A stretch of DNA of 60,886 bases. Source: Alphaproteobacteria bacterium. Lineage in GTDB: Bacteria > Pseudomonadota > Alphaproteobacteria > UBA9219. Of the stretch, positions 1 through 9,762 are shown one piece after another; position 1 is the stretch's first letter, and each line of letters begins with the position of its first letter. A model generated the notes under the pieces. The model saw nothing but the letters and a program-made list of their open reading frames with translations, made no database searches and was not told the origin of the DNA. The position numbers and the translations under genes were made by a program. The DNA lies in the NCBI GenBank assembly GCA_028690155.1, contig JAQVBU010000003.1, positions 88,438 to 149,323 of the forward strand, written 5' to 3'.

Positions 1-693
1 CACATAGAACGCCGCCGTCTGGTGGGGGTTTTCGCCATAACGCAACGTCTGCCTTTTGGCGGCAGACACGCCCCATGCGTCAGGATAAAGATCGCCGTTT
101 TGTTCAGCAAACCATGCGCTGATCGCGCTGTCGTATCCGGCTGTATGGGCAAAGGCCGCCGCCGCCAGTTTCTTCCGGAAAGCCACCGTCGTCCCGCCGT
201 CGTTTTTGTCCATCTCGGCAACCACCTCGTCGTACTGCGCCGGATCCGTCACAACCGCCACGAAGGCATGATTCTTGGCCGCCGAACGCACCATCGCCGG
301 CCCGCCAATATCGATATTCTCGATGCAGGTCTCGAAAGGCGCCCCCTTGGCCACCGTTTGACGGAATGGGTAAAGATTGACCACGACCATATCGATGGGG
401 GGAATGTTATGTTTGACCGCTTCCTCTTGATGCTTGGACACATCACGCCGTTGGAGCAAGCCGCCATGAATGCGAGGATGAAGGGTCTTCACGCGCCCGT
501 CCATCATTTCGGGGAATCCTGTGTAATCGCCAACTTCCGTCACGGCAATTCCCGCTTTGCGAAGAACGTCGGCCGATCCACCGGTTGATAAAATCTCGAT
601 TTTTCTTTCCGAAAGTTTACGTGCGAAATCCACAAGGCCTGTTTTGTCGGAGACCGACACAAGGGCGCGGGCAATTTTGTAGGAAGGAGACAT
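1..693 (-). CDS. purH: PurH, bifunctional AICAR transformylase/IMP cyclohydrolase (N-terminal part, cut by window edge)
   Basis: Makes the last two steps of purine (IMP) synthesis. Only the first 231 codons are in the window; the frame is open through base 1, so the gene continues beyond it. The visible part is the IMP cyclohydrolase (MGS-like) domain: the N-terminus reads [15 protein letters not shown], followed by ILSTGG and the motif [19 protein letters not shown] near residues 50-70, all typical of PurH. The ATG at 693 ([10 protein letters not shown]) directly precedes the conserved domain. It is divergent from prs, which makes the PRPP used by the same pathway. Identification is firm; nothing can be said about the transformylase half. 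Confidence 0.93.
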   Translation of the reverse strand, partial: MSPSYKIARALVSVSDKTGLVDFARKLSERKIEILSTGGSADVLRKAGIAVTEVGDYTGFPEMMDGRVKTLHPRIHGGLLQRRDVSKHQEEAVKHNIPPIDMVVVNLYPFRQTVAKGAPFETCIENIDIGGPAMVRSAAKNHAFVAVVTDPAQYDEVVAEMDKNDGGTTVAFRKKLAAAAFAHTAGYDSAISAWFAEQNGDLYPDAWGVSAAKRQTLRYGENPHQTAAFYV

Positions 694-795
694 GAGAAAA
701 CCCCGATTTTCCAAGAGGCAAACGCTTTCTTGTTTACACGCCTCATCGTCCCGGCGCCAGCCCCAATTTCGCTTTTTTCCCGATCCAACAAAAGG

Positions 796-833
796 TTAAA
801 AAAGAGCAAGGGACTTAAAAAAGAACAAGGGAC
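796..833. repeat. 19-bp tandem repeat upstream of prs
   Basis: Two adjacent copies of TTAAAAAAGAGCAAGGGAC (796-814) and the same sequence with one change (815-833). They lie in the 210-bp divergent purH/prs intergenic region. This could be a regulatory site or simple replication slippage; no function is shown. Confidence 0.6.
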
Positions 834-903
834 TAAGCCTTTACACAAACCCCGGACGCTGATATACCCTCGCCCGTCATCCGTTGCTTGGGAGATTCTC
901 GAC

Positions 904-1851
904 ATGAAGCTCATTGCGGGCAATAGCAATCGCCCCTTGGCTGAGGCGATCGCACAAACGTTGGGCATGAATTTGGCACGCGCGGCCACACGCCATTTTT
1001 CCGATATGGAAATCTTCTTCGAAGTCTTGGAAAACGTCCGCGGCGAAGACGTCTTCGTCATTCAACCGACCTCTTTTCCCGCAAACGACACCTTGATGGA
1101 GCTTTTGGTGATGATCGACGCCTTGCGCCGGGCCTCGGCTCGTCGCATCACGGCGGTCGTTCCCTACTTCGGCTATGCGCGGCAGGATCGTAAAACGACC
1201 TCGCGGTCGCCGATCACCGCAAAACTTGTGGCCAACCTTATCACCAAGGCCGGCGCCGACCGTCTTTTGACGATGGACCTTCATGCCGGCCAGATTCAGG
1301 GCTTCTTCGATATTCCCGTCGACAACCTTTTCGTCGGCCCCGTTTTCATCCGCCACGTTAAGGATACGCTGGCCGTTCAGGGCAAAATCCCCGACGGACT
1401 GACCATCGTGTCGCCGGACGTCGGGGGCGTCGTACGCGCACGGGCCATGGCCAAAAAGCTCGATTGCAGCCTCGCCATCATCGACAAACGCCGCGAACGC
1501 GCGGGCGAATCCGAAGTCATGAACATCATCGGCGAAGTAACCAACCGCGACTGCATCATGCTGGACGACATCGTGGACAGCGCGGGCACCTTGTGCAACG
1601 CAGCCGGCGCGCTTAAGAACGCGGGCGCCAAGACGGTCACGGCCTATTGTTCCCATGGTGTCTTGTCGGGCATGGCCGTGAAACGCGTCGAAAGCTCGCC
1701 GCTTGAAAAACTGATTGTCACCGATTCGATCGAACCGACGCCGGATGTTCTTTCCGCGAACAAAATCCAGCATCTCAGCGTGGCGCCTCTTCTGGCCGAA
1801 GCGATTATTCGCATCAATCAGGAACGCTCGGTCTCCAGTCTCTTTAGCTGA
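904..1851 (+). CDS. prs: Ribose-phosphate pyrophosphokinase (PRPP synthetase)
   Basis: Makes PRPP from ribose 5-phosphate and ATP for purine, pyrimidine, histidine and tryptophan synthesis. 315 residues, the usual bacterial length. The start at 904 ([17 protein letters not shown]) has GGGAG upstream and begins exactly at the conserved N-terminus; an in-frame start further upstream would add a non-conserved leader. Visible motifs are the flexible-loop region [10 protein letters not shown], the metal-binding [12 protein letters not shown], and the PRPP-binding stretch [16 protein letters not shown]. The stop abuts the convergent stop of the next gene. Identification is firm. Confidence 0.97.
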   Translation: MKLIAGNSNRPLAEAIAQTLGMNLARAATRHFSDMEIFFEVLENVRGEDVFVIQPTSFPANDTLMELLVMIDALRRASARRITAVVPYFGYARQDRKTTSRSPITAKLVANLITKAGADRLLTMDLHAGQIQGFFDIPVDNLFVGPVFIRHVKDTLAVQGKIPDGLTIVSPDVGGVVRARAMAKKLDCSLAIIDKRRERAGESEVMNIIGEVTNRDCIMLDDIVDSAGTLCNAAGALKNAGAKTVTAYCSHGVLSGMAVKRVESSPLEKLIVTDSIEPTPDVLSANKIQHLSVAPLLAEAIIRINQERSVSSLFS

Positions 1852-2895
1852 TTAAAGACAATCCTTGTAGAAACGAACGTCGCCCTTGAATCCTTGGAGC
1901 GACCAACCGTCGTCCTTGGCCTTGGCAAAGGTCGGTCCCACAGGGACCTTACCGTAACCGCCGGGAATATCGAGAACATAGGTCGGCTGACACAAGCCCG
2001 ACACGCGGCCCCGAAGCGTTTTAAGAAGTGCTTGGGCGCGGGCAAGGGGCAATCGAAAATGGCTGGTGCCTAACGCGAGATCCCCATGATGAAGATAGTG
2101 CGGCACGATCCGAGTTTCGACGAACGCGCGCATAAGCGCTTCGAGCGTTTCGGGCGTATCGTTGACGCCTTTCAAAAGAACGCTTTGCGACAGCATGGTC
2201 ACGCCACCGTCGATCAGGCGCGCACAGGCGGCACGCGCCTCGGCCGTTAATTCGCGCGGATGATTGCAATGGAGCAAAACATATACCGGCGCTCGACCCT
2301 TGATCGCCGCCACCAGCTCGTTCGTCACGCGCGCCGGATCGACCACGGGAACGCGCGTATGAAAACGTAGAATCTTGACATGATCCATGGCGTTAAGGGG
2401 GCGCACGACCTCGGCCAGCCGCCGGGGCGACAGCACAAAGGGGTCGCCTCCGGAAAAAACAACCTCCCAAATCTCGTGATGATCGCGGATATAAGCCAGC
2501 GCTTTCTCCAACCCGTCAGGCGATAAAACGCCTCCTGACGGACCGACCCTTCCCCGCCGGAAACAAAAACGACAATAGACGGGACACGCATGAAGCAACG
2601 ACAGCAAAACACGGTCGGGATAACGGTGAACGAGGCCGGGAATAGGACTATGGGCTGCATCGCCGATGGGATCGGCGCGCTCCTCGGAACGTTCCTCAGC
2701 TTCATGTTCGGTAGGCACGAATTGCGCCGCGATGGGATCGGCCGGATCGGCCGGATCAATCAGCCGTGCCATGGCGGTCGTAATCGACACGGGATAACGC
2801 TCCACAACAGCCCGCAACGCAGGCGTCGGCGACGCCACAAATCCCGCGCCGACAAGATCGTCCAGCGAACGAATTCCTTTTTCTTCGACCGTCAT
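1852..2895 (-). CDS. epmB: EpmB/KamA-type lysine 2,3-aminomutase, probable EF-P lysine modification
   Basis: Radical-SAM, PLP-dependent aminomutase of 347 residues. The [4Fe-4S]-binding CxxxCxxC is CPVYCRFC at about residues 103-110. The PLP-lysine motif near the C-terminus is PGGYGKVP. The length fits the short EpmB-like branch, which isomerises lysine to beta-lysine for attachment to elongation factor P, rather than the longer catabolic KamA enzymes. The partner EpmA is not in the window, so the EF-P role is inferred from family only. The start overlaps the rnhA stop by ATGA, indicating translational coupling. Confidence 0.8.
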   Translation of the reverse strand: MTVEEKGIRSLDDLVGAGFVASPTPALRAVVERYPVSITTAMARLIDPADPADPIAAQFVPTEHEAEERSEERADPIGDAAHSPIPGLVHRYPDRVLLSLLHACPVYCRFCFRRGRVGPSGGVLSPDGLEKALAYIRDHHEIWEVVFSGGDPFVLSPRRLAEVVRPLNAMDHVKILRFHTRVPVVDPARVTNELVAAIKGRAPVYVLLHCNHPRELTAEARAACARLIDGGVTMLSQSVLLKGVNDTPETLEALMRAFVETRIVPHYLHHGDLALGTSHFRLPLARAQALLKTLRGRVSGLCQPTYVLDIPGGYGKVPVGPTFAKAKDDGWSLQGFKGDVRFYKDCL

Positions 2896-3347
2896 TCTCC
2901 TCGTCCCGCGTTGAGGCTGGCTTCAACGGCAAGGCGATCGACACGTTCGTTTTCTTCATGCCCGTTGTGCCCCCGAACCCAAACAAACGAAACCTTGTGC
3001 CTTGCGCAAGCGTCGGCAAGACGTTGCCAGAGATCGGCGTTCTTGACGGGTTTTTTGTCTGCCGTCTTCCACCCTCTTTTGATCCATCCGGGAAGCCATT
3101 CCGTTATGCCCTTTTGAACGTACTGGCTGTCCGTATAAAGCCTCACCACCGACGGACGCGTCAGCGCTTCAAGCCCCTTGATCGCTGCCGTTAATTCCAT
3201 CCGGTTATTGGTCGTCGGATTTTCGCCGCCCGACAATTCTTTCTCAACGCTATCCGCGCGCAGCAACACGCCCCACCCACCGGGACCGGGGTTGCCCCGA
3301 CACGCGCCGTCGGTAAAAATTTCGACTTCTTTACAAGAAAAACCCAT
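2892..3347 (-). CDS. rnhA: Ribonuclease HI
   Basis: Degrades RNA in RNA-DNA hybrids. 151 residues, standard for RNase HI. The acidic active-site positions are visible: Asp in [17 protein letters not shown], Glu in NRMELTA, Asp in LYTDSQYV and the C-terminal Asp in ENERVDRLA; the basic-protrusion tryptophans [12 protein letters not shown] are also present. I chose the ATG at 3347 because it has AAGGA eight bases upstream and starts just before the fold; an upstream in-frame ATG at 3383 would add twelve unconserved residues. It is the first gene of a two-gene unit with the aminomutase. Confidence 0.95.
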   Translation of the reverse strand: MGFSCKEVEIFTDGACRGNPGPGGWGVLLRADSVEKELSGGENPTTNNRMELTAAIKGLEALTRPSVVRLYTDSQYVQKGITEWLPGWIKRGWKTADKKPVKNADLWQRLADACARHKVSFVWVRGHNGHEENERVDRLAVEASLNAGRGE

Positions 3348-3424
3348 GACGTTCCTTATGGTAAAAGACCTTGTCTTATACAAGCTCTGTTGCCTACAAT
3401 CAAAGCCCTTATGAGGTTTTCCTT

Positions 3425-4060
3425 ATGCGCCTTTCCCTTATCGGCATGTCCAGCGTCGGCAAGTCTTTTTGCGCCAAGAATCTTGCGACGCATCATGGTT
3501 ACCGCCGCATTGATTGCGACGCCCTGATTGAAAAGAAACTCGCCGAAACCCTTGAGCCCCTCGGCCTTCGCGGCGTCGAAGGAATGGCCCGATGGATGGG
3601 CTTTCCTTCCGACCCCGGCTATGCCGAAAAAAGCCGCCGCTATCTCGATCTCGAACGCACGGTTATGCGCGACGTTTTAGATTCCCTCTCCCAAAACAAA
3701 GAGAAATCCCCTCTTGTCGTCGACACAACGGGCAGCGTTATCTATCTCGGGGACGACATCCTGAACGGGTTACGAGAAAAGACCCGCGTCATCTACTTTG
3801 AAGCGTCCGAGGAACAAAAAAATCAGCTTTTCAGAAGCTATTCCAGCGTCCGGCCCAAACCCGTTATCTGGGACGAGGCCTACGCCCCTCGCCCGGACGA
3901 AACGGCCCAACAGGCGATGGCGCGAGGCTACGCCGATCTTCTCCGGACGCGCGCCGAACGTTATAAGGCCTTGGCGCATCTTATCATCCCAACACGAGAT
4001 TTGGCCGATCACTGGAACCATATCGGATCGTTTATCCTCCAACAAATCGAGGCGGCGTGA
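3425..4060 (+). CDS. P-loop kinase-like protein, shikimate-kinase fold
   Basis: 211 residues opening with a Walker A motif, GMSSVGKS, then RIDCDALIEKKL, resembling the shikimate kinase family P-loop and substrate-binding aspartate. The rest (VVDTTGSVIYLGDD, YADLLRTRAERYKALA) also fits a small nucleoside/shikimate-type kinase, but the canonical AroK arginine motifs are not obvious, so I do not assign a substrate. The ATG at 3425 starts directly before the P-loop. The stop overlaps the GTG start of the following glycosyltransferase (GTGA), so the two are probably co-translated, which may tie this kinase to cell-surface sugar metabolism (inference). Confidence 0.7.
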   Translation: MRLSLIGMSSVGKSFCAKNLATHHGYRRIDCDALIEKKLAETLEPLGLRGVEGMARWMGFPSDPGYAEKSRRYLDLERTVMRDVLDSLSQNKEKSPLVVDTTGSVIYLGDDILNGLREKTRVIYFEASEEQKNQLFRSYSSVRPKPVIWDEAYAPRPDETAQQAMARGYADLLRTRAERYKALAHLIIPTRDLADHWNHIGSFILQQIEAA

Positions 4061-4995
4061 AAATCCTTTTCATCACATCCAATCGCATCGGTGACGCCGT
4101 TTTGACAACCGGGGTTCTGGCTTGGCTTGAGCGCCATTATCCGTCCGCGACTTTTACGATTGCCTGTGGGCCTCATGGCGCCGACCTTTTCCGTGCCGTA
4201 CCAAGGCTTGAACGGCTGCTCATCATGAAAAAAAGAAAGGCGAACGGCCATTGGCTTTCCCTGTGGGCGCGGTGCATCGGAACGCGGTGGGATCTGATCG
4301 TCGATTTTCGCAACAGCCTTGTGTCGCGGCTTCTTTATGCCAAAAAAAGAGCGATCCTTTCGCATCACACAGGAGCGCACAAGGTTATCGACAACGCGTC
4401 CGTGCTGAAGCTCGTACCGCCGCCCGATCCTCATATCTGGCTCAGCGACGACGCCTTGAAGAAAGCCGAAACTCTCGTTCCATCGAACAGGCCCGTGCTC
4501 GCCCTTGGCCCCGCCGCCAACTGGCCCCTCAAGCAATGGCCCGTCGACTCTTTTGTGGCGCTTATGAAGGCGTTGACAGGACCCGATGGGCCTCTGCCCG
4601 ATGCCCCGGTCATGGTGTTCGCCGATCGTCACGAACGTCCGACGATCGAGCCTCTGGTCGAGGCTATTCCCGAAAACAGGCGGATCATCCTCATCGGGCA
4701 TGATCTTCAAACGGTAGCGGCCTGCTTAAAAAAGGCCCGTCTTTACATTGGAAACGACTCAGGGCTGATGCATCTTGCCGCCGCCTTGCATGTGCCCACG
4801 CTGGGTCTTTTTGGCCCCGGATTTCCCGACATTTACGGCCCTTGGAAGGGAGTGTCCATCACAACGCCGGAAAGCCGGGACGCCCTTTTGAAAAAAGCGG
4901 CGACGCAAACGCCGCCGCCGAAGACGCTGATGCAAAGCCTTTCCGTCGAACGCGTCCTTGCCGCCGCCCAAGACCTTCTGAAAAAAACGGCCTAA
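4057..4995 (+). CDS. Glycosyltransferase family 9 (ADP-heptose:LPS heptosyltransferase-like)
   Basis: 312 residues with the GT9 pattern: N-terminal KILFITSNRIGDAVLTTGVL, and the C-terminal nucleotide-sugar site IGNDSGLMHLAAAL followed by PTLGLFGP. GT9 enzymes transfer heptose or related sugars to lipopolysaccharide core at the cytoplasmic face of the inner membrane. The gene starts with GTG, overlapping the stop of the upstream kinase by four bases. It converges with mutL, with about 70 bp between stops and no clear terminator there. The exact acceptor and sugar are not deducible. Confidence 0.85.
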   Translation: MKILFITSNRIGDAVLTTGVLAWLERHYPSATFTIACGPHGADLFRAVPRLERLLIMKKRKANGHWLSLWARCIGTRWDLIVDFRNSLVSRLLYAKKRAILSHHTGAHKVIDNASVLKLVPPPDPHIWLSDDALKKAETLVPSNRPVLALGPAANWPLKQWPVDSFVALMKALTGPDGPLPDAPVMVFADRHERPTIEPLVEAIPENRRIILIGHDLQTVAACLKKARLYIGNDSGLMHLAAALHVPTLGLFGPGFPDIYGPWKGVSITTPESRDALLKKAATQTPPPKTLMQSLSVERVLAAAQDLLKKTA

Positions 4996-5065
4996 AGCCG
5001 ATCCCGTTAAGAGGCTGGCCCCTTTCCGGTACTAGGTGTCGATTCTAAATAATCGGGAAAAGGCT

Positions 5066-6838
5066 CTAACGCCGGTCAAACAGAGCATCCAGATCGGTCT
5101 TTCTCAATTCGACATAGGTGGGACGGCCATGGCTGCACTGGCCGCTGTTGGGCGTCGCCTCCATCTGGCGTAAAAGGGCGTTCATTTCTTCAATCGTCAG
5201 GCGCCTTCCTGCACGGACGGAACCGTGACAAGCCATTGTCGCGCATATTTTTTCAAGTTTATCCGACAACGCGCGGGCCTCGTCAAACTCCGCTATTTGG
5301 TCGGCCATGTCGCGCAAAAGGGCGCCGATATCGACTTTGCCCAGAAGCGCCGGGATCTCGCGGACCAACACCGCACCGCCGCCGAACATCTCAATCACAA
5401 GCCCCCCTTGTGCCAAAACCTCCGCCGCGCCGAGCAAGCGCTGGGCCGAAGGTTCGTCCATCTCGACCACCTCGGGCACAAGGAGAATCTGCCGTTTGAC
5501 GCCGCTTTCGCTCAACGCCTTTTTCATATCTTCATACACAAGGCGTTCATGCGCCGCATGCTGATCGACGATAACCACGCCGTCTTCCGTTTGCGCGATA
5601 ATGTAAGTCTCATGCACCTGCGCCACGGCTGCACCCAAACGCCCCGCAAAAACCGGCTGAACCGAAGGGACGGCACACCGCGCCTCGGGGAGAAAAGACG
5701 CCAGCATCGGCGCGGATGGAAACGCCGCCCGCGACCCCACAACAGACGGAGGGAAAGAAATATTCTCGCAAAAGCCGCGCTCAACCGAATGGGCTGGGGA
5801 CTCAATCTTGAACCGTTCCAGTGTTTGGGACGCAAGCGTACTTGTCGTCAGCCCCGCCGATTCTTCCAAAGCATGCCGGACGCCGGAAATCAACACACCG
5901 CGCACGCGCGCCGCGTCGCGAAACCGTACTTCCGCCTTGGTGGGATGAACGTTCACATCCACATCCCGGGCAGGAAGCGTCACAAACAACACCGCCATCG
6001 GGTACCGCCCCATCGGCATCAAATCGCCATAAGCCGCCCTTAATGCCGAAAAAAGAACTTTGTCGCGCACCGCGCGGCCGTTGACAAAAAGATGCTGGTT
6101 CCTCGTGGTGATGGCGTGATGCGTCGGCAGAGAAACATATCCCTTCACCACAAGGCCTTCGCGTTCAATCGACACCGCCGCCGTGTTATCCATAAAATCG
6201 GCGCCCATTACGTCGCGGATGCGATCGCCGCTTTCGTCAACGGCAGGGTATCGAACCCGTTTTTTATCGTCTTCTTGGAATGAAATTTCGACCGACGGAT
6301 AGGCCAAAGCTAATTTATTCACGACATCGCGTACATAGGACGCTTCCGTACGAACCGTCTTTAAAAATTTGAGACGCGCGGGTGTCGCGAAAAAAAGATC
6401 CCGCACATCAACTCGGGTCCCAAACGACAGCGCCGCGGGATGGGGATGCCCAACGGCTCCGCCATCAACGTCGAGTTGCCAAGCTTCCGGCGCGCCTTGA
6501 GGACGACTGATCAGCGTCAGACGCGACACCGAAGCGATAGACGGCAACGCCTCACCGCGAAAACCGAAGCTGTGAATGTTCCACAAATCGTCATCCGGCA
6601 GTTTCGACGTCGCGTGACGCTCCAACGCCAGCGCCATGTCGTCGGGCACCATGCCGCAGCCATCGTCCGTTACCGAAATCAAAGCTTGGCCGCCTTGACG
6701 CAGAACAACGTCAATTCTATGCGCGCCGGCATCAAGCGCGTTTTCCACAAGCTCTTTCACGGCCGCCGCCGGTCGTTCAACAACCTCGCCAGCGGCGATG
6801 CGGTTAATGAGAGATTCGGGCAAACGACGAATAGACAT
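5066..6838 (-). CDS. mutL: DNA mismatch repair protein MutL
   Basis: 590 residues. The N-terminal GHKL ATPase is clear: ELVENALDAGA, DDGCGM, and GFRGEALPSIASVS. The C-terminal domain has the metal-binding endonuclease motif DQHAAHERLVYE at about residue 423, plus ACHGSVRAG and CSHGRPTY. This is therefore a MutL that nicks DNA itself, as in bacteria that lack MutH. The linker between the domains is long and poorly conserved, as usual. It is transcribed away from the pentapeptide gene's 3' side and appears to be a single-gene unit. Confidence 0.97.
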   Translation of the reverse strand: MSIRRLPESLINRIAAGEVVERPAAAVKELVENALDAGAHRIDVVLRQGGQALISVTDDGCGMVPDDMALALERHATSKLPDDDLWNIHSFGFRGEALPSIASVSRLTLISRPQGAPEAWQLDVDGGAVGHPHPAALSFGTRVDVRDLFFATPARLKFLKTVRTEASYVRDVVNKLALAYPSVEISFQEDDKKRVRYPAVDESGDRIRDVMGADFMDNTAAVSIEREGLVVKGYVSLPTHHAITTRNQHLFVNGRAVRDKVLFSALRAAYGDLMPMGRYPMAVLFVTLPARDVDVNVHPTKAEVRFRDAARVRGVLISGVRHALEESAGLTTSTLASQTLERFKIESPAHSVERGFCENISFPPSVVGSRAAFPSAPMLASFLPEARCAVPSVQPVFAGRLGAAVAQVHETYIIAQTEDGVVIVDQHAAHERLVYEDMKKALSESGVKRQILLVPEVVEMDEPSAQRLLGAAEVLAQGGLVIEMFGGGAVLVREIPALLGKVDIGALLRDMADQIAEFDEARALSDKLEKICATMACHGSVRAGRRLTIEEMNALLRQMEATPNSGQCSHGRPTYVELRKTDLDALFDRR

Positions 6839-6916
6839 TGAACGATGATTCTCCTACGCTTTATTCCCTTGACGCTACCGCCAAAAGGGTCCGGCGCCTA
6901 TCCTTTAATTTCTCTT

Positions 6917-8194
6917 TTAATCGACATCAAGAAGCGCCCTCTGGCTCACACTAAGCCGCGCGCCCGTAAAAATCGCCGTTGACGTATCCACATCCGTCAA
7001 ATCGGCGTTCAAAAGATTCGCATAAGAAAAATCCGTTCCATCCAGCTTGGCTTGCCGAAAGCGGGCACCGGAAAGATCCGCATAACGGAAATTAGCCTTA
7101 GACAGTTCCGTTCGCATCATGCGGCCTTCGGACGAAACAAAAGAGTCGAAGCGCGCCTCGCGCAAATCCGCGTTCGTTAACCGTACGCGGCACATGTCCG
7201 CGCCGCGAAAGTCGACATGGTACCCCATAATATGGCGCATATCCGAATTGCGCAAAAAAGCCGCTTGAAGCTGAGACTCCATAAGGTTAAGGCCATAAAA
7301 GATGGCATCCTCCGCGACGACAAGGCTCAGCCTCGCATAAGCAAAAAGCTTTGTGCCGCGCATGTCGTGTCCGCTGATGTCAAGCTGTTGTCCCTCGGCC
7401 CCGTCGGTATCAACCCACCGCCGATGCCGTTTGATCAACTGTTCAAGAGACACGGGTAAATCCTTGGCCGTCGGGCCCAAAGGCAGATTGGTCATCGCGT
7501 TGATGATGTTCGCCTGTTGCAAGCTTGCAATGTTCAAGGCCACGTTAATAAGAACGGCGCCGCGCATATTCACCGTTGACAGGTCGCATTGGCTTAAATC
7601 CGCGCCTTCGAGATTCGCGCCGGAAAAATCGGCGCCGTCCAACCGGGCACGAATGATTTTGCATCCCCTCATAGTCGCATCGCTAAACTTCGTCCCGACG
7701 GCGACGGCCCCCGAAAGTTTTGCGTCGGTCAGATTCGCGCCGGAAAAATCGGCGCCCCCGCTTTCGTGAATAGGCCAGTCCTTGTGCAAGGGCACGATAT
7801 TGCCGTTCTTTTCGGTCCCGGCCAAAAGACCTTCGCGAAGATCGGCTCCGACCATATCGGTGCCGATCAACGTCGCCCCACGCAAACAGGCACCACGTAA
7901 ATCCGCGCGCATCAATTGCGCGCCTTGCAAATTGCAGAAACGAAGGTCCGCGCCGAACAGATTCGCGTAATTCAGAAGCGCCCCGCGCGCGTCCACGCCG
8001 TTCAACGAAACGCCCGTCATGTCCGCATAGGAAAGATCGCAATTTCTGAGGTCAAATCGAGACAGATCATGCCGGGCCAACATGGCCCGCATGCCCCCGA
8101 CGCGTGCGGCGCGAAACATCCCGTGCTTACGGAGAATTTCGGCAAAATCCTCCGATGAAATCGAAATTAACTGCGATGCTTCTTCGACGCGCAT
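6917..8194 (-). CDS. Pentapeptide-repeat protein
   Basis: 425 residues made almost entirely of A(D/N)LXX-type pentapeptides, for example GADLRFCNLQGAQLMRADLR and ADFSGANLEGADL, predicted to form a right-handed quadrilateral beta helix. About the first 40 residues are a non-repeat leader (SSEDFAEILRKHGMF), and a region near residues 250-275 (EQLIKRHRRWVDTDG) interrupts the repeats. Some pentapeptide proteins mimic DNA and protect gyrase; others are structural, so no specific role is assigned. It lies 29 bp downstream of pgi on the same strand and may be its operon partner. Confidence 0.85.
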   Translation of the reverse strand: MRVEEASQLISISSEDFAEILRKHGMFRAARVGGMRAMLARHDLSRFDLRNCDLSYADMTGVSLNGVDARGALLNYANLFGADLRFCNLQGAQLMRADLRGACLRGATLIGTDMVGADLREGLLAGTEKNGNIVPLHKDWPIHESGGADFSGANLTDAKLSGAVAVGTKFSDATMRGCKIIRARLDGADFSGANLEGADLSQCDLSTVNMRGAVLINVALNIASLQQANIINAMTNLPLGPTAKDLPVSLEQLIKRHRRWVDTDGAEGQQLDISGHDMRGTKLFAYARLSLVVAEDAIFYGLNLMESQLQAAFLRNSDMRHIMGYHVDFRGADMCRVRLTNADLREARFDSFVSSEGRMMRTELSKANFRYADLSGARFRQAKLDGTDFSYANLLNADLTDVDTSTAIFTGARLSVSQRALLDVD

Positions 8195-8223
8195 ACAAAG
8201 CCCAGCCGGTTAAAACAAAAACG

Positions 8224-9762
8224 TCATGAAGACAGCCTCTTGAAAAGCAACGAGGAGGCTGCGCCTTCACATTCGAACTTTTTCGCAAGGCTCTTGCCGA
8301 GCTCGACTCCCGGCTGATCGAACGAATTGATCTCCCATATAATGCCTTGAACGAAAACCTCATGTTCGTAAAGCGCCATAAGCATGCCTAAGGTGTAAGG
8401 ATCGAGCCGATCAAGCTTGATGACGGTGGACGGCCTCTGCCCCGGATAGACATCGCACGGCCTTGAGGCCTCAGGACGCCCAAACGCCAACGCTTCCACC
8501 TGCGCGGCAAGATTCGACAAAAGCGCCCTGTGCTGTTCGGGCTGGCCGAGATCATCCGTACCCACGGCCAGAAAATCGGCGGCGATCGTATCGGTCCCCT
8601 GATGCAAGCACTGATGAAAACCATGCTGCCCGACGGTGCCGCATTCGCCGAAAACGACGGGAGCCGTCGCGTAATCGACAACCGTTCCCTGACGGGAGAC
8701 GCGCTTGCCGTTGCTTTCCATCTCAAGCTGCTGCACATAGCGCGGAAAATCGCGGAGCCTTTCGCCGTAGGGCAGAATGGCTTTTGCCCCACAGCCCAAG
8801 AAATTCCGATTCCAAATTCCAAGAAGGCCCAACATAACCGGCATGTTCCGCCCAAAAGGCTGCCGAAGGAAATGCCGATCCATGGCCGCCGCGCCGCGCA
8901 GAAACTCCCGATAGCGATCGAACCCCATCGCCAACGCCGCGCTTAACCCCACGGCCGACCAGACGCTGGTGCGGCCGCCGACCCAGTCCCACATGGGGAA
9001 AAGAGTATCGCCCTCAATGCCGAAGGCGCGCGCCGCCTCGCCGTTTGCCGACACGGCGACGATATGGCGTCCGACCGCATCGGGGCCCAAAGCCTCTTCA
9101 ATCCAAGCCCTCGCCCTTTGCGCGTTCATCGTCGTTTCTTGGGTTTTAAACGTCTTCGACACAACGATGAAAAGAGTCGTCGCCGGATCGGCGTCTTTCA
9201 AGGCCTCGTTCAGGTCAAAGGCGTCGACGTTAGCCACAAAACGAACCCTCAGCGGATCCTCGTTTTGGGCACACGCATGGGCCGCCAGACGCGGGCCTAG
9301 ATCCGAACCGCCGATCCCGATATTGACAACCGTCCGAAAGGCTTGGCCCGTCGCGCCTTTCCGTGCGCCCGACCGAACCGCCTCGACAAAAGCCTTCATC
9401 TGCGCTTGGACTCGGCGAATGTCGGGAAGAACATTTTTCCCCTCGACCAAAACCGGTTCGTCCCCATCTTGACGCAAGGCCGTATGCAAAACAGCCCTGT
9501 TTTCGGTGTCGTTGATGGCCTCGCCAGAAAACATCCGCGCGCGCCACTCCGCCACTTTCTGCTGGATGGCCAAGGCCTCCAAAAGACGGAGCGTTTCGTT
9601 TGTGACGTGCTGAAAGGCATAGCAAAGCGTCAGCCCGTCTTGAGAAAGCGTGCAGGCATCCATCCATGCCTCTTCACGCATAGGCACGCTGAGGTTCTGA
9701 GGCTTAAGAGCCTCGCAATGGCGCATCAAAGCGCACCAAGCCGACGATGCGGAAACACTCAT
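8224..9762 (-). CDS. pgi: Glucose-6-phosphate isomerase
   Basis: Interconverts glucose 6-phosphate and fructose 6-phosphate. 512 residues. Recognisable motifs are NIGIGGSDLGPRLA near residue 150, HQGTDTIAADFLAV, and the C-terminal family signature NSFDQPGVELGKSLA containing the catalytic lysine. The start overlaps the stop of the upstream M16 peptidase by four bases (ATGA), so it is at the end of a run of co-oriented genes from lspA. Identification is firm. Confidence 0.97.
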   Translation of the reverse strand: MSVSASSAWCALMRHCEALKPQNLSVPMREEAWMDACTLSQDGLTLCYAFQHVTNETLRLLEALAIQQKVAEWRARMFSGEAINDTENRAVLHTALRQDGDEPVLVEGKNVLPDIRRVQAQMKAFVEAVRSGARKGATGQAFRTVVNIGIGGSDLGPRLAAHACAQNEDPLRVRFVANVDAFDLNEALKDADPATTLFIVVSKTFKTQETTMNAQRARAWIEEALGPDAVGRHIVAVSANGEAARAFGIEGDTLFPMWDWVGGRTSVWSAVGLSAALAMGFDRYREFLRGAAAMDRHFLRQPFGRNMPVMLGLLGIWNRNFLGCGAKAILPYGERLRDFPRYVQQLEMESNGKRVSRQGTVVDYATAPVVFGECGTVGQHGFHQCLHQGTDTIAADFLAVGTDDLGQPEQHRALLSNLAAQVEALAFGRPEASRPCDVYPGQRPSTVIKLDRLDPYTLGMLMALYEHEVFVQGIIWEINSFDQPGVELGKSLAKKFECEGAASSLLFKRLSS

